A stretch of 64,000 nt of DNA from Streptomyces kanamyceticus (GTDB taxonomy: Bacteria; Actinomycetota; Actinomycetes; Streptomycetales; Streptomycetaceae), in assembly GCF_008704495.1 (NCBI RefSeq), contig NZ_CP023699.1, positions 3,968,001-4,032,000 of the forward strand, written 5' to 3'. How positions within the stretch are numbered: position 1 is the stretch's first letter; each line of letters starts with the position of its first letter. A model generated the notes under the pieces. The model did not search any database. It was given only the letters and a program-made list of their open reading frames with translations, and was not told where the DNA came from. The translations under genes and the position numbers were made by a program. Positions 1-8,181 of the stretch are shown one piece after another.

Positions 1-277
1 GGCCCCGCATGCGTATGTGATCGAGGGCGCGGTTGCGCGCGATGCGCGCGGCCCAGCCCCTGAACCGGTCGGCGTCGCCGCTGAAGCGGTCCAGATCGCG
101 CGCTATCTGCAGCCAGGCCTCGGAAGCGACGTCCTCGGCGTCCGGCTCGGCAACCAGCGTGCGTACGTATCCCAACAGCCGCGGGTGCACAGCGCGGTAC
201 ACAGTACGGAACGCGGTCTCGTCCCCGTCCTGCGCCGCAAGCACCGCGGCGGTCAGCTCCGCGTCGTCCCCCAGCAC
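1..277 (-). CDS. ECF-type RNA polymerase sigma factor, N-terminal part (runs off the left edge)
   Basis: Only the first 92 codons are inside the window. They cover sigma region 2: an acidic helical start (residues LTAAVLAAQDGDETAFRTVY), the core-binding segment with DAEDVASEAWLQI, and the -10 recognition end with RIARNRALDHIR. A GTG at 277 is the likely start; it is preceded by a weak purine-rich stretch. The protein would direct RNA polymerase to a specific set of promoters. It is clearly paralogous to the sigma factors at 812-1465 and 8182-8823, sharing the blocks DGDE-AF, EDVASEAWLQI-RDL-RF and the W-A-IAR-RA-DH pattern. Region 4 is not visible, so the subgroup cannot be set. Nothing resembling a partner anti-sigma gene is visible upstream. 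Confidence 0.85.
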   Translation of the reverse strand, partial: MLGDDAELTAAVLAAQDGDETAFRTVYRAVHPRLLGYVRTLVAEPDAEDVASEAWLQIARDLDRFSGDADRFRGWAARIARNRALDHIRMRG

Positions 278-584
278 TCTCTCAATCCTGCCACTCGGAG
301 ATCTGCGCCCGGCCCCGGCGCGAAGCAGCACGCTACGGCCTCGCCAGGCTCCACGTCCATGTTTGTACAACGCGCAACTACCGGGTGACAGAGCGCGGTG
401 TGACAGAAAACGCACGCGCGGCGCTGAAGGAAGTACGGACCGCACGCGGTTCGTGCCGCGTGCCGGTAGGGGCCTCTCCTGTGGGGGGTGGCGGCCCCTT
501 CCATCGCGGAGATGCCCCGTGCTCTGATCTGGCAAGACACAGAGTGCGGGGCATCTGTACGCGCCCGGAAGTCGACCGGGACGC
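278..584. other. 307-base non-coding spacer
   Basis: No convincing gene. The spacer must hold the promoter of the partial sigma gene that begins at 277 and, at 511-555, the terminator of the operon ending at 585. I could not place a clear -35/-10 pair. Confidence 0.5.
511..555 (-). terminator. Long stem-loop after the ECF sigma/small-protein operon
   Basis: Arms 511-526 and 540-555 pair over 16 bp (GATGCCCCG... with ...CGGGGCATC). Two of the pairs are G-U wobbles, and the loop is 13 nt. There is no U tract, as is usual in Streptomyces terminators. It lies about 30 bases past the stop of the minus-strand gene ending at 585. Confidence 0.7.
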
Positions 585-815
585 CTACGCCACCCGCGCC
601 TTGCGCCGCCCCCGTGGCCGCCAGTCGTCGCGGCGGCGGGTCCGTGCCCGGTGCGCTCCCTCGTCGCGGGCCGCGCGGAACGCCGCGAGGGCCTGCCGCT
701 GCGCGTCCGTGTCCAGCGCGGCGTCCGCGTCGGCCCGCACGGCCGACCCGAGCAGCGAATCAAGGGAAGGACCGCCCCGCGTACCTCCGGGGCCCGGGAG
801 TTCGTCCATGTTCAT
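585..815 (-). CDS. Small hypothetical protein translationally coupled to ECF sigma factor
   Basis: A 76-residue protein whose ATG overlaps the stop of the upstream sigma gene by 4 bases (ATGA), so the two are almost certainly co-translated. The N-terminal half is acidic and helical (LDSLLGSAVRADADAALDTDAQRQALAAFRAARDEG); the last 20 residues are strongly basic (RRRDD, RGRRKARVA). There is no signal peptide, membrane segment or zinc-binding HxxxCxxC anti-sigma motif. The coupling suggests it modulates the sigma factor, perhaps as a small cytoplasmic anti-sigma or a DNA-touching cofactor, but that is inference. I do not recognise the family. Confidence 0.75.
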   Translation of the reverse strand: MNMDELPGPGGTRGGPSLDSLLGSAVRADADAALDTDAQRQALAAFRAARDEGAHRARTRRRDDWRPRGRRKARVA

Positions 816-1465
816 CTCGACTCCCCCAGCGTGCCGGGCCCGTCATCCGTCACACCGCCGAGGCCGAGCCGCTCGCCGAGCTTGCGCAGTCCCCGGTGGG
901 CGGCCGTGCGCACGGCCCCGGGCCGCTTGCCGAGCACCCGGGCCGACGCGGGGCCGTCGAGGCCGACGACCACCCGCAGCAGGACGGCCTCCGCCTGGTC
1001 GCGGGGCAGCTCGCCGATGAGGTCGAGCACCCGCCGGGTCGAGATCGCCTCAAGGGCCTGTTCGGGGGTGTCGTGCGGTCCCGGCAGTTCGAGCATGTCC
1101 TGTTCCAAGGCGGCGGGGCGCGGCCGGGTCCGCTGTCTGCGCAGGTGGTCGAAGGCCCGGTGCCTGGCGATCGTCGCGGTCCAGCCGCGGAAGCCCGCCC
1201 CGTCCCCGCGGAACCGCCCCAGGTCCCTGGCGATCTCCAGCCAGGCCTCGGCCGCGATGTCCTCCGCGGTCTCCCCCTCGGTGCCGACGAGGCCGCGCAG
1301 ATAGCCGACGAGGCCGGGCTGGACGAGCCGGTAGGCGATGGCGAAGGCGGCCTCGTCGCCGTCCTGCGCCGCCGCGACCGCTCTGCCCAGTTCCTCGTCG
1401 TGCGCCTGCGCGCGACGGGGTTTCCCACCCTGGCCCAACGCATTCCCATCCGGCCGACGCGGCAC
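812..1465 (-). CDS. ECF-type sigma factor (217 aa)
   Basis: A complete ECF sigma factor. Region 2 spans about residues 27-100 (AEDIAAEAWLEIARDLGRF, FRGWTATIARHRAFDHLRRQ). A linker containing QDMLELPGPHDTPEQAL follows, then region 4 at about 140-195 (LPRDQAEAVLLRVVVGLDGPASARVLGKRPGAVRTAAHRGLRKL), the -35-binding helix-turn-helix. GTG 1465 opens the longest frame. The paralogue at 8182-8823 begins MGQGGE, which aligns with LGQGGK here, so a TTG at 1438 is a serious alternative start. It is followed, with a 4-base overlap, by the 76-residue gene. A lipoprotein gene ends 117 bases upstream on the same strand and may share its promoter or regulon. Confidence 0.9.
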   Translation of the reverse strand: MPRRPDGNALGQGGKPRRAQAHDEELGRAVAAAQDGDEAAFAIAYRLVQPGLVGYLRGLVGTEGETAEDIAAEAWLEIARDLGRFRGDGAGFRGWTATIARHRAFDHLRRQRTRPRPAALEQDMLELPGPHDTPEQALEAISTRRVLDLIGELPRDQAEAVLLRVVVGLDGPASARVLGKRPGAVRTAAHRGLRKLGERLGLGGVTDDGPGTLGESR

Positions 1466-1582
1466 AGTTCACCGTGCCCGTGCCCCCACGGTCACCAGCG
1501 TCCCCCGGCGCGGAAACGTCACAGCGCGAGAGGGCGTGGCCATCGGTGTGGGCCGGGTGGCGGGTCCCCCGGCGTACGCGCC

Positions 1583-2434
1583 TCACACCTCGAAGAGCGA
1601 GCCGCCGCCGGTGCTTCCCGAGACCTCCGAGATGTCGATGGTCTGCGCCGCCGCGGGGGCCACCGCCTCGACCGGCTCGTCGTAGTCGGACATCCGCATC
1701 CTCATCGTCTGGCCGTTCTCCTCCGCCTCCAGGCCGAGGACGTACGGCTTGCCGTGCGCGGCCACGTACACGGTCGTCTCCCCGTTGCCGTGCTCGACGA
1801 GCGGGATGACGTCCTCGCCGTAACGCCGGGTCTGGCCTTGGGCCTTGATGACGTCGTCCGGGCCCGGGCCGCCGGGCATCTGTCCGGTGATCTTGTCGAG
1901 GTCGCAGCTGTCCACCGGCATCGAGGGGCCGCCGACGGCTCCGCCCGTCGGGATCTTCAGATACTTTCCGCGCGCCAGCGCCGTCCGCTCGCGGGCCCGC
2001 GCGGCGATCTCCGGGCCCCGTCGGACCGCCAGCTCGCGGATCTCCTGGAGGGACTCGTCGCTGAACCGCACATAGGTCGCCTGGCCCTCGATCATGATGA
2101 GGTCGCCGCGCTGCGCGGGGCCCGCGTCGAACGTGCCCGTGCAGTTGCTGTCGCGGTCCATGTGCAGGGAGACCTTCTGGCGGCCCTGCGGGCTGGTCTT
2201 GTCGACGCCGAGGCGGAGCGATTCCACGTCCTTGAACAGGCCCATGGCCTCGACGGAGATCTCCTTACCGCGCCGCTCGTTCTCGGGCGTGACCTTCTCG
2301 AGGGTGCCCCCGGAGTAGCTCACCGTGCGGTCCTTGGTGCCGCAGGACGTGAGGGCGCCCGCCATCGCGCCCACCGCGAGCGAGAGTGCGGCCGCCCGCA
2401 CCCACCGTCTTTCCGTCCCCGTACGCCGGTACAC
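1583..2434 (-). CDS. Secreted lipoprotein, LppX/LprG-like
   Basis: A 283-residue lipoprotein. GTG 2434 is chosen because GGGGAG lies 6 bases upstream and it yields a compact signal peptide: basic RRTGTERRWVR, hydrophobic AAALSLAVGAMAGA, then lipobox LTSC with the lipidated Cys near residue 30. The mature part has the feel of the LolA-like lipoproteins of actinobacteria (LppX/LprG): repeated beta-strand pairs and a C-terminal strand (TMRMRMSDYDEPVEAVAPAA) followed by an acidic tail. Such proteins bind lipids or signal at the membrane face; the ligand is unknown here. It is divergent from the FG-GAP gene (188-bp gap) and sits upstream of an ECF sigma gene, which may make it a sensor or a regulon member. 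Family assignment is moderate. Confidence 0.8.
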   Translation of the reverse strand: MYRRTGTERRWVRAAALSLAVGAMAGALTSCGTKDRTVSYSGGTLEKVTPENERRGKEISVEAMGLFKDVESLRLGVDKTSPQGRQKVSLHMDRDSNCTGTFDAGPAQRGDLIMIEGQATYVRFSDESLQEIRELAVRRGPEIAARARERTALARGKYLKIPTGGAVGGPSMPVDSCDLDKITGQMPGGPGPDDVIKAQGQTRRYGEDVIPLVEHGNGETTVYVAAHGKPYVLGLEAEENGQTMRMRMSDYDEPVEAVAPAAAQTIDISEVSGSTGGGSLFEV

Positions 2435-2622
2435 GTGACTCCCCGCCCATAGACATTTCACAGGTTCACAACTCTCACATGACCCAGCGCACCCACCCGT
2501 CGCGCTGTCACACCTGTGGCGTGCGGGATACATCACGCGACAAATCGCCCGCGCGCCTACAACCCTTTGCCACTTCGGTCGGTCGTAGGGACTCGCTTGG
2601 TTCACCTGGAATTCGCTGAGGG

Positions 2623-4146
2623 GTGGGGCAATTGAGCCCGCGCAGAACACGTGACAGAGGACGTGGAAGAGCTCCTGAGAAGGCTCGTTCCGCACATGCG
2701 TACAGACCGTCGAGTCTGCGGCGCAGGGCGTGGCTGACGATCGGAGCCGTCGTGCTCGGGAGCGCGGGCACGGTGCCGTACGCGATGGCGGAACCGGGCG
2801 GCGCGGGCGGCGCGGGCGAGAACTCCGCGATACCCACCGGGGACTTCAACCGTGACGGCATCACCGACCTGATCGCGGGCACCCCCGAGGCGTCGTCGCA
2901 CCGCGGCCGCGTCACGGTCCTGCCCGGCGGCCTCGACGGGCCCGTGGCCGCGTCGAAGATCTCTCTCACGCAGGCCGGCGAGGGCGTCCCCGGTGCCTCG
3001 GAGACCGGCGACGACTGGGGCGCGGCGACCGCGTGGGGTGACCTGAACGCCGACGGGTACGCCGACCTCGTCATCGGCGCCCCCGGCGAGGACGACTCGT
3101 CGGGCAACACCGACCGCAGCGCGGTCACGATGCTCTACGGCCCGGAATTCACGTCCGGCACGGACATGCAGCTGGCGGACGACTTCCACTACAAGGGCGC
3201 CAGGTTCGGCTCCGCGGTCGCCTCCGGCGACTTCAACGCCGACGGGAAGGCGGACGTGTTCGCCGCCGCGACGGGCACGGGCGGCTCGTGGGCCGCGCGG
3301 CTCGACGCCGACCACGAGTCCGGCGGCAGTCTCACCTCGGGCGACACGGCCATCGCGTACGCCGACGCGGCGTCCGGCGACTTCAACCGCGACGGCTACG
3401 CGGACGTCGCCCTCACCTACCGCGACCAGGCGGGCAAGGGCAAGGTCGCCTGGTTCAGGGGCGGCCGCTCGGGCCTCAGCCGGGTCGGCGTGCTCTCCGT
3501 CCCCGGCGGCCGCTCGGTCGCCGTGGGCGACGTCAACGGCAACGGCTACGACGACCTGGTCATCGGCCAGCCGTACACGGCCGAGTCGGGCGCGCACGCG
3601 GGCGGCCAGGTGACGGTGGTGCCCGGCACGTCGACGGGCCTCACGTCGACCGGCGCGAAGACCGTCCACCAGGCCACGTCCGGCGTCCCCGGCGCCGCGG
3701 AGGCGGGCGACGCGATGGGCTGGTCGGTCGCGGCGGGCGACTACGACGCCGACGGCTACGCGGACGTCCTGACCGGCGCCCCCGGCGAGGACATCACCCG
3801 CTCCGGCACGAGCCGTAAGGACGCGGGCACCTCCCTCCTCCTGAAGGGCTCCTCGGCCGGCCTCACCGGCACGGGCGCGAAGGCCTTCTCGCAGGACGAG
3901 CCCGGCGTCCCCGGCGCCACGGAGAGCGGCGACCGCCTCGGCTCGTCCGCGACACTCGCCGACCTGTCCGGCTCGGGCCGCGCGGACCTGGCCATCGGCG
4001 TGGAGGGCGAGGACGCGGGCGACGGCACGATCCTCCAGCTGGACAGCGGCAGTTCGGGCGTGCCCGGGTCGAGCGGCGTCTATTACGGGCGTACGGCGCT
4101 GGGTACGCCGGTCGGGGCGCGACTCGGCCAGGCGCTGACGCCGTAG
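2623..4146 (+). CDS. Secreted FG-GAP repeat protein (integrin-alpha-like propeller)
   Basis: A 507-residue exported protein. The N-terminus is twin-arginine-like or basic (RRRAWLTIGAVVLGSAGTVPYAMA). It is followed by about seven repeats built round D-x-N-x-D-G-x-x-D calcium loops: GDFNRDGITDLIAGTP, GDLNADGYADLVIGAPGED, GDFNADGKADVF, GDFNRDGYADVAL, GDVNGNGYDDLVIGQP, GDYDADGYADVLTGAPGED and ADLSGSGRADLAIG. These mark FG-GAP blades of a beta-propeller, typical of extracellular Ca-binding adhesion or carbohydrate-linked proteins in Streptomyces. GTG 2623 opens the frame; TTG 2632 is an alternative with better ribosome-site spacing. There is no enzymatic domain, so the function is likely binding or scaffold. 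Confidence 0.88.
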   Translation: MGQLSPRRTRDRGRGRAPEKARSAHAYRPSSLRRRAWLTIGAVVLGSAGTVPYAMAEPGGAGGAGENSAIPTGDFNRDGITDLIAGTPEASSHRGRVTVLPGGLDGPVAASKISLTQAGEGVPGASETGDDWGAATAWGDLNADGYADLVIGAPGEDDSSGNTDRSAVTMLYGPEFTSGTDMQLADDFHYKGARFGSAVASGDFNADGKADVFAAATGTGGSWAARLDADHESGGSLTSGDTAIAYADAASGDFNRDGYADVALTYRDQAGKGKVAWFRGGRSGLSRVGVLSVPGGRSVAVGDVNGNGYDDLVIGQPYTAESGAHAGGQVTVVPGTSTGLTSTGAKTVHQATSGVPGAAEAGDAMGWSVAAGDYDADGYADVLTGAPGEDITRSGTSRKDAGTSLLLKGSSAGLTGTGAKAFSQDEPGVPGATESGDRLGSSATLADLSGSGRADLAIGVEGEDAGDGTILQLDSGSSGVPGSSGVYYGRTALGTPVGARLGQALTP

Positions 4147-4160
4147 CGCGGCGCGCCCGG

Positions 4161-4201
4161 TGCCCGGCGGATCACCCCGTCTGCCCGGTGGATCACCCCG
4201 T
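4161..4201. repeat. 21-bp tandem duplication at a convergent gene junction
   Basis: Bases 4161-4180 and 4182-4201 are 20-mers differing at one position (TGCCCGGCGGATCACCCCGT / ..GGTGG..). The stop codon of the minus-strand gene ending at 4193 lies inside the second copy. Confidence 0.75.
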
Positions 4202-5791
4202 TCCGCTGGGCACCCGGCAGTCCGCGGGCTGCGGCTTGCCCTGCGGCCAGCCGATGCCGACGAACTCCAACTTCCGCGTGGTGGGGTTCAGTTCGACCAC
4301 GGCCACCGGCTTGTCGTAGGCGTTGCCCGCGTTGGTGAGGCAGATCAGGCCGCTGGTGCCCACGACCCGGTTGGTCGCCTCGATCCGCTGCCACATGTCG
4401 GAGACCCGCTTCAGGGACGGCACCGTGCCCTCGGTCTGGGCGTTGGCGAGCAGGACGGCCTTGGCGATGGTGCGGACGCCGTCGTGCACCAGCATGGTGC
4501 GGGAGTCGTCCAGGCGGACGTCACCGATGTCGCCCGCGGATCCCCTGCCGATCAGGAGGCGCAGTTCGCGCAACTCCTTCTGGGGCTCGGTGAAATAGTC
4601 GGGACGCTTCTTCGCCGCGCCCTCGCGGCCCAGCTCCGTGTCCCAGGCGGCGGGGTGCCCCGGAGCCGCGTACTGCACCGTGATGGTGGGCTCCTTGCCG
4701 TCGCCGCCGCGCAGCTTCGCCCAGTCGTCGCCCTTCATGTAGCGGTTGAGCGTGGCCGAGCCCGAGCCGCTGACGATCGTGTACTTCTTGCCCTTGCACT
4801 GCACGTCGGCCAGTTTCAGGGCGAAGAGCCGCAGGTGTACGGGGCGGCCCGCGAAGTAGACGTAGCGCGCCGACGACTGGCAGATGTTCTGGGCGATGAG
4901 GGTGAAGTCGTTGCCCGTGTCCCCCGGGTCGGTGATCGAGGGGGACTCGAACGGCTGGTCCTTGGGACCCGGAGGGCCCGGTTCCTTGCGGCTGAAGGCC
5001 TTGGCGAGCGAGTCGTTGTAGATGTCGTGCGACCGCGTGTCCTTGACCAGGACGGTCTCCTCGTCCTTGAGCCTGCCGTGGAAACTGGCCAGCGCGTCCG
5101 CCTGCTGCCGGTTGGTCGGGATGATGCGGGCGAGGCCGGGATAGGGGGCCTTGCCGGTGCTCTTCTCCGGGTTGGCGAGTTCGTCCGCGCTGACGCGGCT
5201 CGCGAGGACCGGGATGTGCAGTTCGTCGGTCAGGCGCGAGATGGCCTTCTCCGTGGCGTCCAGGCTCAGGTTGAAGCCGGTGACGGCGCGGAGGTTCTGG
5301 CTCTTGTCGGTGGACATCGCGGCCAACTGGTCGACGACCTTGGCCTGTTGGGCGTACCCGTCACCGGGGTTGGCGAGCACGAGGCGCATCAGCGGGGTGC
5401 TCTCGTTGCGGTTGGACCGGTACTGCGCGAGGTAGGCGCCCTGGATCTCGCTGCGCAACTGCACGCGCTCGGCGGCGATGTCGGGCTGCAGCGGCAGCAT
5501 CAGGGCCACGGTGACGTGGGGCTTGTCGCCGACGAAGCGCTCGTTCTCCTTCGCGATCGCCCGGGCGACCTCGGAGATCTGCGGCGTACCGAAGTCGTAG
5601 CCGGAGCCGTTGACGCCGATGCACTCGCCGCCGTGCTTCTCGACTCCGGAGGCGCAGCTCTCGGGTTCGCCGATGGGCGGCAGGAACACCCACAGGAGTA
5701 CGCCCGCGGCCACGAGGCCGAGCAGCGTGAGGATCCTGCGCATCCAGTTGGCCCAGAACGTGTTGTACAGCCAGTTCCCGAACTGCCTCAA
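4193..5791 (-). CDS. Membrane-anchored periplasmic-binding-like protein (type I fold)
   Basis: 532 residues. The N-terminus MRQFGNWLYNTFWANWMRR is followed by one hydrophobic segment (ILTLLGLVAAGVLLWVFLP, about 20-38). The protein is therefore tethered outside the membrane by an uncleaved anchor with a short cytoplasmic tail and has no lipobox. The exported part resembles branched-chain-amino-acid-type (type I) solute-binding proteins: VTVALMLPLQPDIAAERVQLRSEIQGAYLAQYRSN, then alternating alpha/beta (VLASRVSADE, ARIIPTNRQQADALASF, YVYFAGRP, KKYTIVSGSG). No ABC permease or ABC ATPase is nearby. Instead it follows, 45 bases downstream, a large STAND-like P-loop ATPase. A role as the extracytoplasmic sensor for that ATPase is inference. 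Its stop is embedded in a tandem repeat. Confidence 0.8.
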   Translation of the reverse strand: MRQFGNWLYNTFWANWMRRILTLLGLVAAGVLLWVFLPPIGEPESCASGVEKHGGECIGVNGSGYDFGTPQISEVARAIAKENERFVGDKPHVTVALMLPLQPDIAAERVQLRSEIQGAYLAQYRSNRNESTPLMRLVLANPGDGYAQQAKVVDQLAAMSTDKSQNLRAVTGFNLSLDATEKAISRLTDELHIPVLASRVSADELANPEKSTGKAPYPGLARIIPTNRQQADALASFHGRLKDEETVLVKDTRSHDIYNDSLAKAFSRKEPGPPGPKDQPFESPSITDPGDTGNDFTLIAQNICQSSARYVYFAGRPVHLRLFALKLADVQCKGKKYTIVSGSGSATLNRYMKGDDWAKLRGGDGKEPTITVQYAAPGHPAAWDTELGREGAAKKRPDYFTEPQKELRELRLLIGRGSAGDIGDVRLDDSRTMLVHDGVRTIAKAVLLANAQTEGTVPSLKRVSDMWQRIEATNRVVGTSGLICLTNAGNAYDKPVAVVELNPTTRKLEFVGIGWPQGKPQPADCRVPSGTG

Positions 5792-5836
5792 CGCTGCCCT
5801 CCCTCTCTGTCAGCCCTGCCATCTCTGTCAGCTCTG

Positions 5837-8047
5837 TCAGCCGAACCCGATGTGCTCCGTGCACACGCACCGGTTCAGCGGCTGCTTGTCCTCGGCGCGG
5901 TCGCCCCAGTCGCGGGCCATGCGGATGAGCAGCGCGGCCCCGTCGGCCGCCCTGGCGACACCGGCGCCTTCGGGCCCTTGGTCGCGCACCGCATCGTCGG
6001 CGATCTTCGACAGTTCCTCGCTGAGCTCGCGCAGCGGCCCGCGCAGCACCGTCGGCACGGTCTCCGCCAGCGGCTGGGTGCGGTCCTCGGTGAGCCAGAC
6101 GGCGTGCAGCAGCCGGTCGATCTGGCGCCGCAGGGTGTCGCCGCGCACCTGCGTCTCGCCGAGGGCGCGCGCGTACCGGTCGTCGTCGGCGCCGATCAGC
6201 GCGGCGTCCGCGATGGCGAGGAGTTCCGCGCACCACTCGGCGGCGGTCCTGCTCAGGAACGTTCCTGCCAGATAGCGCGTGACGAGGTCCGCGCCGTCGG
6301 AGGCGAGCAGGTGGTGCATGCGGTGCGCGCCCGCGGTCACGAACAGCGCGTCGGCGTGCTGGTCGCCCAGGCCCCGGTAGTGGCCCTGGAGCAGCGCGTG
6401 GTCCGCGTGCCAGGCCGCGCCGCCCTCGCGCAGCCGGTACAGGCGCCGGGTGAGCAGGCGGCGCAGGCCGAGGTCCCCGATGAAGTGCCGGGGGCAGTGG
6501 GGCCAGCCGGCGTCCTCCAGGAGTTCGGCGATGCGGTAGGCGTTGAGGCGATCGGTGCGGTCCTCCTGCACGGCGCGCACCAGGGTCTGGGCGCACTCCA
6601 CATCGTGCGCCACCGACAGGTGGGTGAGCAGGTCGAGCCAGTGGCCGCGGTGTTGCGGCGGCAGCTCCTCGGGGAGCACGCGGCCCACGAGTTCGTCGAC
6701 GAGTACGTCGGCGACCGCCCGGTCGGCGACGGGACGGCCCTGGTCGTCCTCGCCCGCGGGCACCCGGGCGTCCAGGATCGCCCAGTCGGTGCACTCCTCG
6801 GGCGTGGGGAACGACGCGGCGGCGGTCGCCTCGCCGAGCCGCGTCACGAACAGCGGACGGCCGCCGCTCAGCCGGTGCACACCGCTGTGGACCCTGAGTC
6901 GTACGGCGTTGTCGGGCTGCGCGCGGCCGCCCCTGAGCCTGCTGAGCTCGTCCTTCTGCTGGTCGCGGCTGAGCACGGGCATCCGTACGCGCAGCACGCC
7001 GCGCCACAGCGGCGCGTGATCGGGAACGGCGTCCGGCGGGCGGCTCCACGCGGGCAGCGCGCCCATGTGCGACCGCCACGTGGCCATGTCGTCGTGGTCG
7101 CTGCCCGCCCGGTGCAGGAAGCGGCCGCCGTCCTCGCGCCGGGCGGTCGCGACGATCACCAGCCGGTCGTGGTGCCCCCGCTCCCGGTCTTCGAGCGCGG
7201 GCTTCAGCAGGCGCCGCCCCAGCGAGCCGTCCGCGTGGTCGAGGAGCAGCGCGGGCCGCCCCACGCGCGTCAACTGCCCGCGTACGTTGCGGTAGGCGGC
7301 GTCGATGTCCTGCCGCAGCGCCCGCAGGAGGAACCCCTCGGCGATGCGCCGCGCCTCCCCGCCCTGCTGGAAGTCGTCGGCCAGCGACCGCAGCCCGACA
7401 AGGGGCTGACCGCCCGCGCCGGGATACTCCCCGTAACAGGACTCGAGAGCCGCCCTGCCCTCCTTGGAGGCGCGGGCGAAGAGCCCGTCGAGGAGCGCGT
7501 TGATGAACGGCCCCACCAGCGAACTGGTGACGAGCCCCAGCAGGAAGCCCACATAGTTCTTGGCCGTCCCCTTCAGCACACCGCGCCAGAAGGACCCCGG
7601 CGGCAGCAGCCCGTCGAGCCGCCCCACCTCGTCCACCAGGAGCGTCGCGGGGGCGAGCGGGTCGCTCGCCGCCACGGCCGCGAGCCCCGCGTACAGCCGC
7701 GGCACGGCGATCCCGCCGCCGTCACCGCGCCAGTCGACGTACTGCGAGGCGATCTTGCGCAGCACCTCGGTCACTTCCGACCGGCTCCGCGGCCGCTCCT
7801 CCGCCTGCTCCCGGCAGCCGGTCAGCGCGCAGTCGACGTGAGCGGTGGGCACGCGCGGCCCGAACTGCCCCCGCACGCACCGCAGAAGCCGCCCTTTCCC
7901 GGTCCCGGGCCCGCCCACGAGCAGCACCACGGGAAGGTCCTCCCCATAGAGCAGCTCCCGCTTCCGCCCGGCCGCCGTCCTGCCGAGCAGCCGCGCGATC
8001 AAGCCGCCGTCGGACAGCAGCTCATCGAATCCGAGTTGATCAGGCAC
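5837..8047 (-). CDS. Large P-loop ATPase, STAND/AAA-like
   Basis: 736 residues from GTG 8047, chosen because GGAGAGG sits 4 bases upstream; the open frame runs further 5' without a better site. Walker A is GGPGTGKGRL at residues 45-54 and Walker B is ATLLVDEVGRLDG near 130. A hydrophobic patch (YVGFLLGLVTSSLVGPFINALLDGLF) could be membrane-associated. Further strands (PALLLDHADG, RLVIVATARRED) look like the sensor part of an AAA/STAND core, and the C-terminal 350 residues are helical (winged-helix plus superhelical region likely). It lies 134 bases downstream of an ECF sigma gene and 45 bases upstream of the periplasmic-binding-like gene. Likely a signal-responsive ATPase switch; the substrate and output are unknown. 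Confidence 0.8.
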   Translation of the reverse strand: MPDQLGFDELLSDGGLIARLLGRTAAGRKRELLYGEDLPVVLLVGGPGTGKGRLLRCVRGQFGPRVPTAHVDCALTGCREQAEERPRSRSEVTEVLRKIASQYVDWRGDGGGIAVPRLYAGLAAVAASDPLAPATLLVDEVGRLDGLLPPGSFWRGVLKGTAKNYVGFLLGLVTSSLVGPFINALLDGLFARASKEGRAALESCYGEYPGAGGQPLVGLRSLADDFQQGGEARRIAEGFLLRALRQDIDAAYRNVRGQLTRVGRPALLLDHADGSLGRRLLKPALEDRERGHHDRLVIVATARREDGGRFLHRAGSDHDDMATWRSHMGALPAWSRPPDAVPDHAPLWRGVLRVRMPVLSRDQQKDELSRLRGGRAQPDNAVRLRVHSGVHRLSGGRPLFVTRLGEATAAASFPTPEECTDWAILDARVPAGEDDQGRPVADRAVADVLVDELVGRVLPEELPPQHRGHWLDLLTHLSVAHDVECAQTLVRAVQEDRTDRLNAYRIAELLEDAGWPHCPRHFIGDLGLRRLLTRRLYRLREGGAAWHADHALLQGHYRGLGDQHADALFVTAGAHRMHHLLASDGADLVTRYLAGTFLSRTAAEWCAELLAIADAALIGADDDRYARALGETQVRGDTLRRQIDRLLHAVWLTEDRTQPLAETVPTVLRGPLRELSEELSKIADDAVRDQGPEGAGVARAADGAALLIRMARDWGDRAEDKQPLNRCVCTEHIGFG

Positions 8048-8181
8048 GGGCCTCTCCGTGGCCGCGAGTGGCCAGATCGCCGAATGATGGCTCGTCAGGC
8101 TAACGAGACACCTGAGGCTTTGGGGAGAGTTCTCACATACGGCTGGGATTCGGCTGGTTACCGGCTGCCGGATCCCCAGGC

